NCBI GenBank assembly: GCA_963805985.1
Contig: CAWDWG010000012.1
Location: 124,001-188,000 of the forward strand
From: Bog-257 sp963805985
Lineage (GTDB): Bacteria; Acidobacteriota; Terriglobia; Terriglobales; Acidobacteriaceae
DNA length: 64,000 nucleotides
Reading direction: 5' to 3'
Positions 54,104 through 62,809 of this stretch are shown here, one piece after another. Both the position numbers and the translations under genes were made by a program. Each line of letters starts with the position of its first letter. The stretch's first letter is position 1. The notes beneath the pieces were generated by a model. It was not told the DNA's origin. It saw nothing but the letters and a program-made list of their open reading frames with translations, and made no database searches.

Positions 54104-54991
54104 TCAGTTGACCGCGCTCTGCGTGAAGCCGCGGATGGTAGCGAAGTAGAGATCTTCGAGATCGGGAACCACCGCCTCGAAGCCGCTCTCGGGAAGAGCA
54201 TCGCTCAGCACGTGCAGCATCGTTCGGCCGCCAAACAGCCGCATGGAGATGACCTTGAAGCGCTGCTGATAATCCGCCAGCTCGGTGCGCGCGATGGTCT
54301 TCCTCCAGACCCGGCCGTTCAGCTTCTCGACTAGCGCAGAAGGGTCGCCCGCGGCGTGAACTCGCCCCTGATGAATGATTGCCATGTTGCGGCACAGGTC
54401 CGTCACATCGGAGACGATGTGCGTCGAGAGAATGACGATGATGTTCTCGCCGATGGCGCTGAGCAGGTTGTGAAAGCGCACGCGTTCTTCGGGATCGAGG
54501 CCGGCGGTGGGCTCGTCGACGATGATGAGCCGCGGATTGCCCAGCAGCGCCTGCGCGATGCCGAAGCGCTGCTTCATGCCGCCGGAATAGCTGCCCAGCG
54601 GCTTGTTGCGGTGATCCCAGAGATTGGTCTGGCGCAGCAGCGCCTGCACCACGTCGCGCCGCTCGCCGGCGTTCTCCAGGCCTTTCAGCGTTGCGAAATG
54701 CGAGAGCAGATTTTCTGCCGCGACCTTGGGATAAAGTCCGAACTCCTGCGGCAAATAGCCAAGGAGTCTGCGAACTTCATCTTTCTGGCGCAAGACGTCG
54801 ATGCCGTCGAGGCGGGCGCTGCCGCTGTCAGCTTCCTGCAGCGTCGCGAGCGTTCGCATGAGCGTGGACTTGCCGGCGCCGTTGGGGCCAAGCAATCCGA
54901 ACATGCCTTGTGGGATGGACAACGAGACGTCCTGCAACGCCTGCGTGCCGTTGGGATAGCGTTTGGAGAGATTATCGATTTGTAGTTGCAT
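54104..54991 (-). CDS. ABC transporter ATP-binding protein
   Basis: 295 residues with Walker A GPNGAGKST, signature LGSYSGGMKQR and Walker B IIVDEPTAGLDPEER, of the ABC2/multidrug-export ATPase type. The C-terminal part (VPDLEDLYFATIRG) is the usual extension for such exporters. It powers the fused permease/peptidase encoded directly downstream. Confidence 0.93.
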   Translation of the reverse strand: MQLQIDNLSKRYPNGTQALQDVSLSIPQGMFGLLGPNGAGKSTLMRTLATLQEADSGSARLDGIDVLRQKDEVRRLLGYLPQEFGLYPKVAAENLLSHFATLKGLENAGERRDVVQALLRQTNLWDHRNKPLGSYSGGMKQRFGIAQALLGNPRLIIVDEPTAGLDPEERVRFHNLLSAIGENIIVILSTHIVSDVTDLCRNMAIIHQGRVHAAGDPSALVEKLNGRVWRKTIARTELADYQQRFKVISMRLFGGRTMLHVLSDALPESGFEAVVPDLEDLYFATIRGFTQSAVN

Positions 54992-55111
54992 CAGGCTGCC
55001 TGTCAGTGATACGAGAATGTTGACAGAATGTTCCCTTACGCGGTGCAGCCTATTCTAATCGCGCTGCCATTGGATGTTGTCTTCCTCGCACCGCCCCGAC
55101 GCCGGTTGCTT

Positions 55112-55265
55112 TTGGGTGGAGCACGCCTTTTTAGGCGTGCAGTCAGGAGACTTCCTTAGACATCCGGATTCAGCCGCTGAGGCAATGCCTCGATCTACCT
55201 CAGGGGCTAAAGCCCGCCTGGAAATGAAGCGGTTTTATGCACGCCTGAAGGCGTGCTCCACCCAA
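55112..55265. repeat. MITE-like element with 16-bp terminal inverted repeats
   Basis: Perfect ends TTGGGTGGAGCACGCC (55112-55127) and GGCGTGCTCCACCCAA (55250-55265). Each end folds into its own hairpin (GCACGCC...GGCGTGC), with a GGGGCTAAAGCCC unit inside. No coding capacity. It lies in the gap 54992-55430, otherwise without a gene. Confidence 0.65.
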
Positions 55266-55359
55266 GCCGGACAAAGCAGATTCACTAAGCCGACCAGGTA
55301 AATTGACTCAAGCCGAGCCACAATTGGCGCCCGTCAAACATATCCTCTGCGACCGGCAG

Positions 55360-55388
55360 AAAAATGGGGCGATTTTGAGAATCGCCCC
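55360..55388 (-). terminator. Rho-independent terminator of the second GloVer-repeat gene
   Basis: Perfect 9-bp stem GGGGCGATT/AATCGCCCC (55366-55374, 55380-55388), 5-base loop, followed on the minus strand by ATTTTTC. 43 bases after the stop at 55431. Confidence 0.78.
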
Positions 55389-55430
55389 GGCAGTGGCCAT
55401 TGCGGGCAGGCCACGCAAAAATCGAGATGC

Positions 55431-56675
55431 CTACTGTGGTGGCGTGAACTTGAAGATCATGCCGCAGCCGCTCTGAACGCATCCCATGATGCCTCCGCCG
55501 ACGGTGCCATAGAAGTTCCCGCTGGAATCCTGAATCAGTCCCGCGTAAGGAACTCCTCCGTTCAAGTAGCCTTCGAAGTCGTACACATCGGTATAGGTTC
55601 CACTGGTGGTGATTTTGAAAATCGTTCCTTGATCGTGAGCGCCTCCGCCGGCAGTGGTGCCCCACACATTGCCGTCGGCGCCCCACATCAGCTCATTCGG
55701 AACCGCTCCTTCTTTGCTGTGAAAGGTGTGCAGGATGGTTTCCTGCCCGCTGGGGGTGATCTTGAAGATGATGCCGCAGCCAAAGAACGGGCAGGCACTG
55801 GGGTCGCCGCCCTCCTGGGTGCCACCGTACATGTTGCCCTCGGCGTCCACCACCACCGATCCCGGAAAGTAGCCGTCGGGCGCGCAGGTGAAGTTATGGA
55901 GCACAGTGTAGCCGGCTCCGGTGCTTCTCATCTTGAAAGCAACGCCGCAATTGCTGCTTCCACCCTGCCCGGCAGTGCCATAGATATTTCCCGAGGTATC
56001 TTCCGCCACGCTGCCCTGCGGAAAAGCTCCATCCGCAAGGGTAAAGCTGTGAATCACCTGGTCGGCGGCAGCCCCGGCTCTGGTCAGGACGTACACGGAG
56101 CCATAGGTATTGGCGCCGCCGTTAAAGGTGGTGCCGTAGAACAAGCCGGTGGTCGGATCGCGCAACAGAGTAAATTGCGGGCCCTCGCCGTCATTAGAGC
56201 CAGTCGGAAAGGTATGCACGACGGTAAAGCCTCCCGAGGGAGTGATGCGGAAATCCGTGCCATTGTCATGCAGGCCGCCGATGGAAGCCATACCGTACAG
56301 GTTGCCATTCTCGTCGGGGATCAGTGAGCCCCAGGTCGCGTTGGGCCAGCCATCGACACCGCCGGTGAACGTGTGCAGAACTGTAAGGTGTCCGCTGGTA
56401 TCCAGCTTGTAGACCGTTCCGCAGCCATAGTCGTTGCAGTCGTTCTTGTTACCGGCGGTATCGGTTATGCCGTAGAGGTTACCGGAAGCATCACGGTAAA
56501 GTCCGCCGGTGGGGAAGCCGCCGTCGGATTGACCCTGGAAGGTGTAGAGGACGGTATAGGTCTGCGCGGAGGCGAGCTGCGCAGCAAATGTGAACGCAAG
56601 CAGGGCTGCCAGGGCGAACCAAGCCGTCCGGTATAAGCCCGATGTCACACTTCTCGCTTGTTCTCGATCGATCAT
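55431..56675 (-). CDS. Secreted GloVer-repeat protein, compact paralogue
   Basis: 414 residues. Signal peptide (SGLYRTAWFALAALLAFTFA) then about eight repeats with YTFQGQSDGG, GNLYGIT, VLHTFTGGVDG, GNLYGMASIGG and similar cores, closely related to 5727-7715 but without its large N-terminal domain. Several repeats carry Cys-Gly-x-x-F/Y pairs (CNDYGCGTVYKL, CPFFGCGIIFKI). AAGGAGATCTGA before the ATG is a strong RBS. Likely secreted beta-propeller; function unknown. Confidence 0.87.
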   Translation of the reverse strand: MIDREQARSVTSGLYRTAWFALAALLAFTFAAQLASAQTYTVLYTFQGQSDGGFPTGGLYRDASGNLYGITDTAGNKNDCNDYGCGTVYKLDTSGHLTVLHTFTGGVDGWPNATWGSLIPDENGNLYGMASIGGLHDNGTDFRITPSGGFTVVHTFPTGSNDGEGPQFTLLRDPTTGLFYGTTFNGGANTYGSVYVLTRAGAAADQVIHSFTLADGAFPQGSVAEDTSGNIYGTAGQGGSSNCGVAFKMRSTGAGYTVLHNFTCAPDGYFPGSVVVDAEGNMYGGTQEGGDPSACPFFGCGIIFKITPSGQETILHTFHSKEGAVPNELMWGADGNVWGTTAGGGAHDQGTIFKITTSGTYTDVYDFEGYLNGGVPYAGLIQDSSGNFYGTVGGGIMGCVQSGCGMIFKFTPPQ

Positions 56676-56914
56676 TCAGATCTCCTTACGACAATTGACA
56701 GTTAGGAAGTGGTGTTGGGAGTGAGTCGAAGCTGCGGGACAGTCCCGCCCGGGACTTTATACAAGCGGAGCAGAGAAAACCAACAACAATTCGCGCCGAC
56801 ACAAAACTTTTACAACTTTACCGTTCAAAGGCGGGAAAAGCAGGAATCCGGCGGGGGTTTGGTTGGGTAGTGCGGCGCTTCGGCGCCGGGTCAACCGCTA
56901 TTGTCGCACAGCGT

Positions 56915-57523
56915 TTATCGCGGTACGACGAGGCCGTTATCCGCCGGCTGCACCAACTGCTCAGGATTGACGACGCCGGCTTGCGCAATGCGGATCTGGT
57001 CTTTGAAGTTATCGACCATCTCGTCGCGCAGACGAACCTCGGTGGGCTTCTTCGCGATGGTCATCTTGTCGATCTTGTCCTGCAGGCGCAGGAGTCCGTA
57101 GAAGAGGTTTTCCGGCCGCGGCGGGCAGCCGACGATGTAGACATCGACGGGGACGATGTGATCGACGCCCTGGAGCACAGAGTAGGTATTGAACGGGCCG
57201 CCGACCGAGGCGCAGGCGCCCATGGCGATGCACCACTTGGGATCGGGCATCTGGTCCCAGATGCGTTGGACCACCGGCGCCATCTTCAGCGAGACGGTAC
57301 CGGCGACGATCATCAGATCGCTCTGCCGCGGGCTGGGGCGGAAGACTTCGGAGCCAAAACGCGCGATATCGTAACGCGACGTGGAAGCGGCGATCATCTC
57401 AATCGCGCAGCAAGCCAGGCCGAAGGTCATGGGCCAAATCGCGGACTTGCGCGCCCAGTTGAAGACGTAATCGACCGTGGTAACAAGAAAGTTTTTTTCG
57501 AACTTATTTTCAATCCAGCCCAT
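56915..57523 (-). CDS. nuoB: NADH-quinone oxidoreductase subunit B
   Basis: 202 residues. Cluster N2 ligands: C38/C39 (FGLACCAIEM), C104 (GACAS) and C133 (GCPPRPENLF). It carries the last Fe-S cluster of complex I on the cytoplasmic side of the membrane. ATG at 57523 has GGAGCG upstream. No other nuo genes are next to it: upstream is a repeat and the gas-vesicle operon, downstream a GloVer gene, so it is an isolated or second copy. A CRP-like palindrome lies 129 bases upstream. Confidence 0.93.
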   Translation of the reverse strand: MGWIENKFEKNFLVTTVDYVFNWARKSAIWPMTFGLACCAIEMIAASTSRYDIARFGSEVFRPSPRQSDLMIVAGTVSLKMAPVVQRIWDQMPDPKWCIAMGACASVGGPFNTYSVLQGVDHIVPVDVYIVGCPPRPENLFYGLLRLQDKIDKMTIAKKPTEVRLRDEMVDNFKDQIRIAQAGVVNPEQLVQPADNGLVVPR

Positions 57524-57651
57524 CGTTTCGCTCCGAGCAACCGGCAACTGGCGTTAGCTACTGATACCTCACGACGTCTGACTTGCTCGCGTTCGAGGTT
57601 CAGTGAGCCTGCGCTACTCTCAAATCTTCGCCGATTGATGTACCAAGAGGC

Positions 57652-57667
57652 TGTGACGGGCGTCACA
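57652..57667. promoter_or_regulatory. CRP/FNR-family operator-like palindrome upstream of nuoB
   Basis: TGTGACGGGCGTCACA, a perfect TGTGA-N6-TCACA site, with the GTCACAGGG edge shared with 7995-8010 and 25145-25160. Confidence 0.55.
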
Positions 57668-57688
57668 GGGGCGCAAAAAGGGGTAGCC

Positions 57689-57803
57689 GTAGCGCCAGCC
57701 TCTGCCTGGCTGTGATGCGGGCCTCCCGTGCCCGCGTGGTGGGACCGGTGGCTGGACGCCGCCAGTACTGCCGGCCAGAGAGGCCGGCAGTACTAGGCGC
57801 TAC
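57689..57803. repeat. REP-like element bounded by GTAGCGCC/GGCGCTAC
   Basis: 115 bases, ends are inverted (57689-57696, 57796-57803). It includes a perfect 13-bp hairpin AGTACTGCCGGCC (57764-57776) / GGCCGGCAGTACT (57782-57794) and a GCGGGCCTCCCGTGCCCGC unit. It lies between the nuoB and gvp promoters. Confidence 0.7.
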
Positions 57804-57920
57804 TAGCCGAAGAGGGGGCTGCGCAAATCCCAGGCAACCCGCCTGCATCTAATTTTAAGTGAAGGTGTGGGTTCGCCACGGCTCCCACCGCGTCGCCACA
57901 AATTCGTGTTCGCAGCCAAA

Positions 57921-57949
57921 TTGACACTGGGTTCCGTGTCCGCTACGAT
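57921..57949 (+). promoter_or_regulatory. Sigma-70-type promoter of the gas-vesicle operon
   Basis: TTGACA (57921-57926), a 17-base spacer and TACGAT (57944-57949). Expected transcription start near 57956, leaving a leader of about 105 bases before the first gvp gene at 58063. Confidence 0.6.
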
Positions 57950-58062
57950 ACGCCCTTGTGTCGAAGCGTGGGGTCCTCGATGTCCTTCGCGCCGGCCGCG
58001 CGGCGGGACGCAATATCGGGGAAGCTTCGACGGCTCCGCACTCGCCATTCTGAAGAACCTTC

Positions 58063-58398
58063 ATGGAACGTGTACCGACTGTCTCAGGAACAGCGAACCT
58101 GCTCGACATCCTTGATCGGGTGTTGGACAAAGGCTTGGTGATAGCCGGCGACGTCCGGATATCGCTGGCCAACGTGGAGTTGCTCACCATCAGGATTCGC
58201 CTGCTGGTGTGCTCCGTGGACAAGGCGGAGGAGATCGGACTGAACTGGTGGAAGTTCGATCCTAACCTCACCCATCCGGCGGGTCTGCCGGCGCCTCCGC
58301 GTACGCGATTGCCGCGTGCGGGACCGGGGACGGAACTGCGGGCTCCGGCTGTGCCCGCTAAGGCAGCAAAGAAGACTTCCCGGAAGAAGAAGGCATAA
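58063..58398 (+). CDS. gvpJ: Gas vesicle protein, GvpJ-like
   Basis: 111 residues. The GvpA-fold core NLLDILDRVLDKGLVIAGDV, then VELLTIRIRLLVCSVDKAEEIGLNWW; the VDKAxEIGxxWW pattern points to the GvpJ/GvpM minor shell group rather than GvpA. A basic, Pro/Ala-rich tail of about 40 residues (RLPRAGPG...KKTSRKKKA) follows, longer than usual. Minor gas vesicle component, probably capping or shape. First gene after a consensus promoter. Confidence 0.87.
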   Translation: MERVPTVSGTANLLDILDRVLDKGLVIAGDVRISLANVELLTIRIRLLVCSVDKAEEIGLNWWKFDPNLTHPAGLPAPPRTRLPRAGPGTELRAPAVPAKAAKKTSRKKKA

Positions 58399-58444
58399 CG
58401 AAAGCCCAAAGGGACTCAAGGATAAAGATCGGCAGGAGGATCTA

Positions 58445-58741
58445 ATGGCAGTTGAGCGGGTTTCGGGCGGTTCGAGTCTGATCGATGTACTCGATCGAGT
58501 CCTGGATAAAGGCATCGTGATCGACGCCTGGGTGCGCATTTCACTCGTCGGCATCGACTTGATCACGGTAGAGGCGCGCATCGTAGTGGCTTCCATCGAT
58601 ACGTATTTGAAGTACGCCGACGCGGTCGGACTCACCGGACTGGTTTCTCGTCCACAACTGGGACCGGGCGAGGAAGAAGAGATTACCACGGTAGAAACCA
58701 CACGCCGGCCGGTACGCACGCGGCGACCGGCCCGGGCTTAG
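58445..58741 (+). CDS. gvpA: Gas vesicle structural protein GvpA
   Basis: 98 residues. GvpA core SLIDVLDRVLDKGIVIDAWV, RISLVGIDLITVEARIVVAS and TYLKYADAVGLT; this is the main hydrophobic shell protein. ATG at 58445 has AGGAGGATCT, a strong RBS. It ends in a short Arg/Thr-rich tail. Downstream is a 25-base gap to the histidine kinase. Confidence 0.92.
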   Translation: MAVERVSGGSSLIDVLDRVLDKGIVIDAWVRISLVGIDLITVEARIVVASIDTYLKYADAVGLTGLVSRPQLGPGEEEEITTVETTRRPVRTRRPARA

Positions 58742-58766
58742 AGGTGAGTGACCCAGGAGAGTGGTC

Positions 58767-60863
58767 GTGGCTTCCCCACAGATGCGCGTGCGCTCCGATA
58801 CTCCTGATCTAAGCGGGAAGAATCGCCGCTCCGCGCTGCGCCTGCTCGGCGTTGAGCGGAGCGAGGAAGTCTTTCCCGTCCTGCTGGAGGAGATCGTCGC
58901 CCTGGGTCATCCTCGCGCACTGGTCACACGAATTAACTTCGAGACCTCCGAGATCGCGCCGATCGCGTCACTGAACTATCCCAAGAATCTGGTGCAGCGC
59001 TATCGCAGTTCGCTGTTTGCGGTGGAGACGCCGCAGGTGCGCATTCTGCATTCGCTGGAGCCAGAGTTCATAGCGGGGCGCGGCAAGAAAAGCTCCGGTC
59101 TTTACTACTATCCGCTGATCTATCGCAACCGCACGGCGTGCTGGGAAGCGGAGCGCGCGCGCGGACGCAAGTGTGTTGCGGTGGAGAACTTCCATTCCAA
59201 GCTGAGATTGCAGCTGCAGGACCAGGTATGCGGCATCTGCGAGATGCGCGCCTACGCGGCGATGGTGATTGCGGAAGTCGCTCCCGGCACGACGTCGGCT
59301 GAGATCGCGGAGCTGCGCGCGCTGATCGAGCTGGCTAACCGTTACCTGTCGCGTCTTTTCAAGGTTGAGCATTACCACAACCGCATGGTCGACATGGAGA
59401 CCATCATCACCCAGATGCAGACGGTCATGGAAAGCATGACCGACCCGGTGATCCTGACAGATCCACAGCATCGCGTGATCACGCAGAACAAAGCGGCGGA
59501 GCGCTATTTCCGGCTTCCCGAAGACGTGAGCGAAGGCCGGGTCCGTGCCGTGGAGTTGAATAACCTGCTGTTTTCTGCAGCGCTGTCGTCGATGGCGGTG
59601 TCCGGCAATGACTCGTCCCGCGACATGACGTTGGTAGACGCGATCGAAGGCGATGAGGTGCTGTTCGAGGCCGTATCGGCGCCCAGCTTCGCGCCCGATG
59701 GCCGCCGTACCGGCATGGTCAGCGTGCTGCGCGACGTGACGGATTTACGTCGCGCCGATGAGGAGCTGCGCGCCAATTACGACAGGCTGCGCCAGGCGGA
59801 AGAAGTGGTGCGCCAGGATCGCGATCGTTTGAATCTCGTGATCGAAAACGTGGGCGACCCGATTGTGGTTTGCGATCGCGATGCCAAGATTGCTCTCCTC
59901 GATCCGCGCGCCCAGGAGGTGTTGGGCACCGAAAAAGCGCTCACCGCGATCCACATCCGCAATCAGGCGATCCTCGACGCTTACATCACGCAGTTCACCT
60001 ATTCGTTCTCCGATCGCGAAAGCTCGCCTCTTCAGCTGGTGAATCCGGACACCGGGCTGGAGTTGGAATACGACGCCCGCTCCGGCAAGATCTACGACGA
60101 GCGCGGGCTGGTGGCCTATACCGTCACCGTGCTGCGCGACCTGACTGCGGTGCGCCGCCTGGAGCAGTTGAAACTCGAGCGCCGCATGTTGGAGATGGAA
60201 AAGTTTGCCGCGGCCGGGCGGCTGGCCGGCACCATCGCCCACGAAGTGAACAATCCGATGGAGGCGATCAAGAACTGCATTTTCCTGCTGACCGATCAGA
60301 TCAAACCGGAGGCCGCGCCGGTCTACGACATCCTGAAAGCCGAGACCGAGCGCGTGGCGCGCATTGTGCGGCAGATGCTGGGCCTCTATCGCAGCACCCA
60401 GCAGGTGGGCAACTTCGACGTGAACGGCGTGGTGGAAGACACTTTGCTGCTGTTCGCCCGGCAACTGGATCGCGCCGGCGTCAGGGTGGAAAAGCAGTTG
60501 AGCGAGTTGCCGCCGGCACTGGGCTCCGCCGATCAGATTCGGCAGGTGTTGTCGAATCTGGTAGTGAACGCCAAAGACAGCATGGGACCAGGCGGATTGC
60601 TGCGCGTGCGGACACGTTTAGTTCGCCGGACGCAAGCGCGGGACCTGATCCGTATCCTGGTCGCCGATTCGGGCAGCGGTATCTCGGACCACGTGTTGAA
60701 CACGATGTTCGAGCCTTTCATGACGACGAAAGGCGAACGCGGAACCGGGCTGGGCTTGTGGATCGTCAAGGGCATCATCGAGAACCATGGAGGCAAGCTG
60801 AAAGTGCGCAGCCGCCTGGGGATGGGAACAGTTTTTGCGATTGAATTGCCCGCGGTGCCGTAA
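58767..60863 (+). CDS. Sensor histidine kinase in the gas-vesicle operon
   Basis: 698 residues, no membrane helix. N-terminal GAF-like region (~30-200) with four cysteines, C125, C136 and the CGIC pair C155/C158; two PAS domains (~220-330 and ~355-465); HisKA with H492 in TIAHEVNNPM; HATPase with the N box QIRQVLSNLVVNAKDSM, G1 ADSGSGIS and G2 GERGTGLGLWIVKGI. GTG at 58767 has AGGAG 7 bases upstream (a GTG at 58761 is possible). Cytoplasmic, so it may sense an internal ligand, metal or redox state. It is followed by a receiver gene and then by gvpF/L. Confidence 0.9.
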   Translation: MASPQMRVRSDTPDLSGKNRRSALRLLGVERSEEVFPVLLEEIVALGHPRALVTRINFETSEIAPIASLNYPKNLVQRYRSSLFAVETPQVRILHSLEPEFIAGRGKKSSGLYYYPLIYRNRTACWEAERARGRKCVAVENFHSKLRLQLQDQVCGICEMRAYAAMVIAEVAPGTTSAEIAELRALIELANRYLSRLFKVEHYHNRMVDMETIITQMQTVMESMTDPVILTDPQHRVITQNKAAERYFRLPEDVSEGRVRAVELNNLLFSAALSSMAVSGNDSSRDMTLVDAIEGDEVLFEAVSAPSFAPDGRRTGMVSVLRDVTDLRRADEELRANYDRLRQAEEVVRQDRDRLNLVIENVGDPIVVCDRDAKIALLDPRAQEVLGTEKALTAIHIRNQAILDAYITQFTYSFSDRESSPLQLVNPDTGLELEYDARSGKIYDERGLVAYTVTVLRDLTAVRRLEQLKLERRMLEMEKFAAAGRLAGTIAHEVNNPMEAIKNCIFLLTDQIKPEAAPVYDILKAETERVARIVRQMLGLYRSTQQVGNFDVNGVVEDTLLLFARQLDRAGVRVEKQLSELPPALGSADQIRQVLSNLVVNAKDSMGPGGLLRVRTRLVRRTQARDLIRILVADSGSGISDHVLNTMFEPFMTTKGERGTGLGLWIVKGIIENHGGKLKVRSRLGMGTVFAIELPAVP

Positions 60864-60878
60864 ACACAGGTGCTCCGA

Positions 60879-61274
60879 ATGAAATCGAAACCTCACATTC
60901 TCGTGGTAGACGATGAGCCAAACGTTCTGGTGACCTACCGCCTCATCCTGCAACAGCAGGGGTACGAAGTGAGCGCGGCGATTTCCTCCGAAGAGGCGCG
61001 GGAGGCGTTGACGAAGAATCCCATCGACCTTCTGCTGTGCGACCTCTCGCTGGAGAAGCAGGAAAACGGATTCGATGTGATCGATTTCGCGCGCAAGAAA
61101 ACGCCGGACATGCCGACGGTTTTGCTGACCGGCTATGCGACGCAGGAGGCCAACGATCACGCCGCGGAAATGGGCATTCCGGTTTTGTTTAAGCCAATCG
61201 ACATCAAGGAGCTGCTGGAGACAATTTCTGGGCTACTGAGGGAGGACTATGGGCAGCACGAGGCGGCCGGCTAA
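60879..61274 (+). CDS. Single-domain response regulator in the gas-vesicle operon
   Basis: 131 residues: D11/D12, phosphoacceptor D55 (LLLCDLSLE), T84 (VLLTGYAT) and K105 (VLFKPID). No DNA-binding output, so the likely action is protein binding. ATG at 60879 follows the kinase by 15 bases and gvpF/L overlaps its 3' end by 26 bases. Presumed partner of the kinase. Confidence 0.9.
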   Translation: MKSKPHILVVDDEPNVLVTYRLILQQQGYEVSAAISSEEAREALTKNPIDLLLCDLSLEKQENGFDVIDFARKKTPDMPTVLLTGYATQEANDHAAEMGIPVLFKPIDIKELLETISGLLREDYGQHEAAG

Positions 61275-62286
61275 GTCGCGGCCGGCAAGCAAGACAAAAG
61301 TCACGAAGAAACAGGTGCAGAAGCCGCAGCCGATCGCGATGGTTCCTCAGTCCGGGCGGGCAAAGAAGCCTCGGTTGGCGGGGTCTGCCGTTTCGCAACC
61401 GCAAGATGCGCCGAAGGCGCGGTCGGCAGGCGGACCTGTACCTGCCACGGCAATTGCGCGCCAGCCGAATGCGGAGCTCGCCAACGAGTTCACGCCTGGG
61501 CCAATTCCCGTGCCGGATGTCCGCCAGGAAGGCCGCTACGTCTACGGCATCATTCAGTCGCGCGATCCCGTGAGCTTCGGGCGCATGGGCATCGGCGGCA
61601 GCGGCGAGATGGTCTACGTGGTCACGCACGGCGACATTGGCGCGGTGGTCAGCCGCACCCCGGTTTTCATCTTCGATCCCACGCGCGAGAACGCACTGGC
61701 GCACGAGCACGTGATCGAAACCGTGATGAAGGCGCACACGATCATCCCGATGAGCTTTGGCACGGTGTTTCGCACCGACGAGGACATTCGCGAAGTGCTG
61801 CGCAGCATTTATCCCTCCGTAAAGGACGTGCTGAAGCAGATGCTGGGCAAAGTCGAGTTCGGCTTGAAGGTGACGTGGGATCGCGATCACATCGTCGAAG
61901 AGTTGCAGCGCGAGCACGAAGAGATTCACCGCTTCCATCAGGAGATCACGCGCAAGCATCTGCAATCGACCTACTTCGCGCGCATGCAGCTGGGCCGCAT
62001 GATCGATAAGGCGCTGGAAGAGCGGTCGGTGGAATACGTGCGTGACATCTACGAGACGCTGCGCACGATCTGTGTGGCCTCGCGCGACAACAAGCCCATC
62101 GGCGACAAGATGATCATGAACGCGGCGTTTCTGCTGGAGCGCGAGCGCGAAGCCGAGTTCGATGCCGCGGTCAATCGCGTGGCCAAGAAGTTCGGCGACC
62201 GGCTGAATTTCAAGTACACCGGGCCGTGGCCGCCGTATAACTTCGTGAATATTCGCCTGAAGCTGGAACCCAGCAGCTCGGGGTAA
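61249..62286 (+). CDS. Gas vesicle protein of the GvpF/GvpL family
   Basis: 345 residues. The GvpF/L domain runs from about 94: RYVYGIIQSRDPVSFGRMGI, VYVVTHGDIGAVVSRTP, ALAHEHVIETVMKAHTIIPM and a C-terminal helical half. The first ~93 residues are a Lys/Arg/Pro/Ala-rich, probably disordered extension not usual for the family. AGGGAGG precedes the ATG inside the response-regulator gene, so the genes overlap by 26 bases. Accessory protein for vesicle assembly. Confidence 0.9.
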   Translation: MGSTRRPAKSRPASKTKVTKKQVQKPQPIAMVPQSGRAKKPRLAGSAVSQPQDAPKARSAGGPVPATAIARQPNAELANEFTPGPIPVPDVRQEGRYVYGIIQSRDPVSFGRMGIGGSGEMVYVVTHGDIGAVVSRTPVFIFDPTRENALAHEHVIETVMKAHTIIPMSFGTVFRTDEDIREVLRSIYPSVKDVLKQMLGKVEFGLKVTWDRDHIVEELQREHEEIHRFHQEITRKHLQSTYFARMQLGRMIDKALEERSVEYVRDIYETLRTICVASRDNKPIGDKMIMNAAFLLEREREAEFDAAVNRVAKKFGDRLNFKYTGPWPPYNFVNIRLKLEPSSSG

Positions 62287-62445
62287 GGATGGTGAGCGTC
62301 GCGCGGAGGATGGTGAGGGTGGCGCGGAAGGTTGGTCGCTCCGCACCAGAAGGTTGTCATCACGAGCGAGCTTTAGCTCGCGAGGGATCTGCTTTCCTGC
62401 CACTCGGCAAGAAAACAGATTCCTCGCTTCGCTCGTAATGACAAT
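62287..62445. repeat. Tandem and inverted repeats between gvpF/L and gvpG
   Basis: Two 21-base tandem units of the form AGGATGGTGAGnGT(C/G)GCGCGG, followed by GAGCGAGCTTTAGCTCGC and a second CGAGCGAAGCGAGGAA-type arm. No gene. It interrupts the operon by 200 bases, so gvpG could be separately transcribed. Confidence 0.55.
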
Positions 62446-62488
62446 CTTCTGATGGAACGTCACTGGCGATAGAAAGACAGCGAGTCCC

Positions 62489-62809
62489 ATGCTTCTGATC
62501 GACGATCTCTTGCTCTCGCCCATCTCGGGATTCAAGTTCATCCTGCGGACGCTCGCCCGCGCGGCCGAAGAGCAATACACCGACGACGCCCCCATCAAGG
62601 AGCGGCTGCTGGAATTGCAGACGCTGCTGGAGGAGGGCTCGATTACAGAAGAGGAATACGTCGAGCAGGAGCGCCAGGTGCTGGTCGAGCTGCGTGAGAT
62701 TCAGAACCGCCGCATGCAGATGGCCGGCATAACTCCCGAGGAAGCCGAGCGCATGGGCCGGCCCATGCTGGAAATTCCGGTAAAGATTCCGCAAGCCAAG
62801 GACGAATAG
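62489..62809 (+). CDS. gvpG: Gas vesicle protein GvpG
   Basis: 106 residues. Family start LLIDDLLLSPISGFKFILRT, acidic helical core (IKERLLELQTLLEEGSITEE), and EYVEQERQVLVELREIQ. Small accessory protein of gas vesicle formation. Confirms that the gvp assignments are not isolated look-alikes. Confidence 0.88.
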   Translation: MLLIDDLLLSPISGFKFILRTLARAAEEQYTDDAPIKERLLELQTLLEEGSITEEEYVEQERQVLVELREIQNRRMQMAGITPEEAERMGRPMLEIPVKIPQAKDE

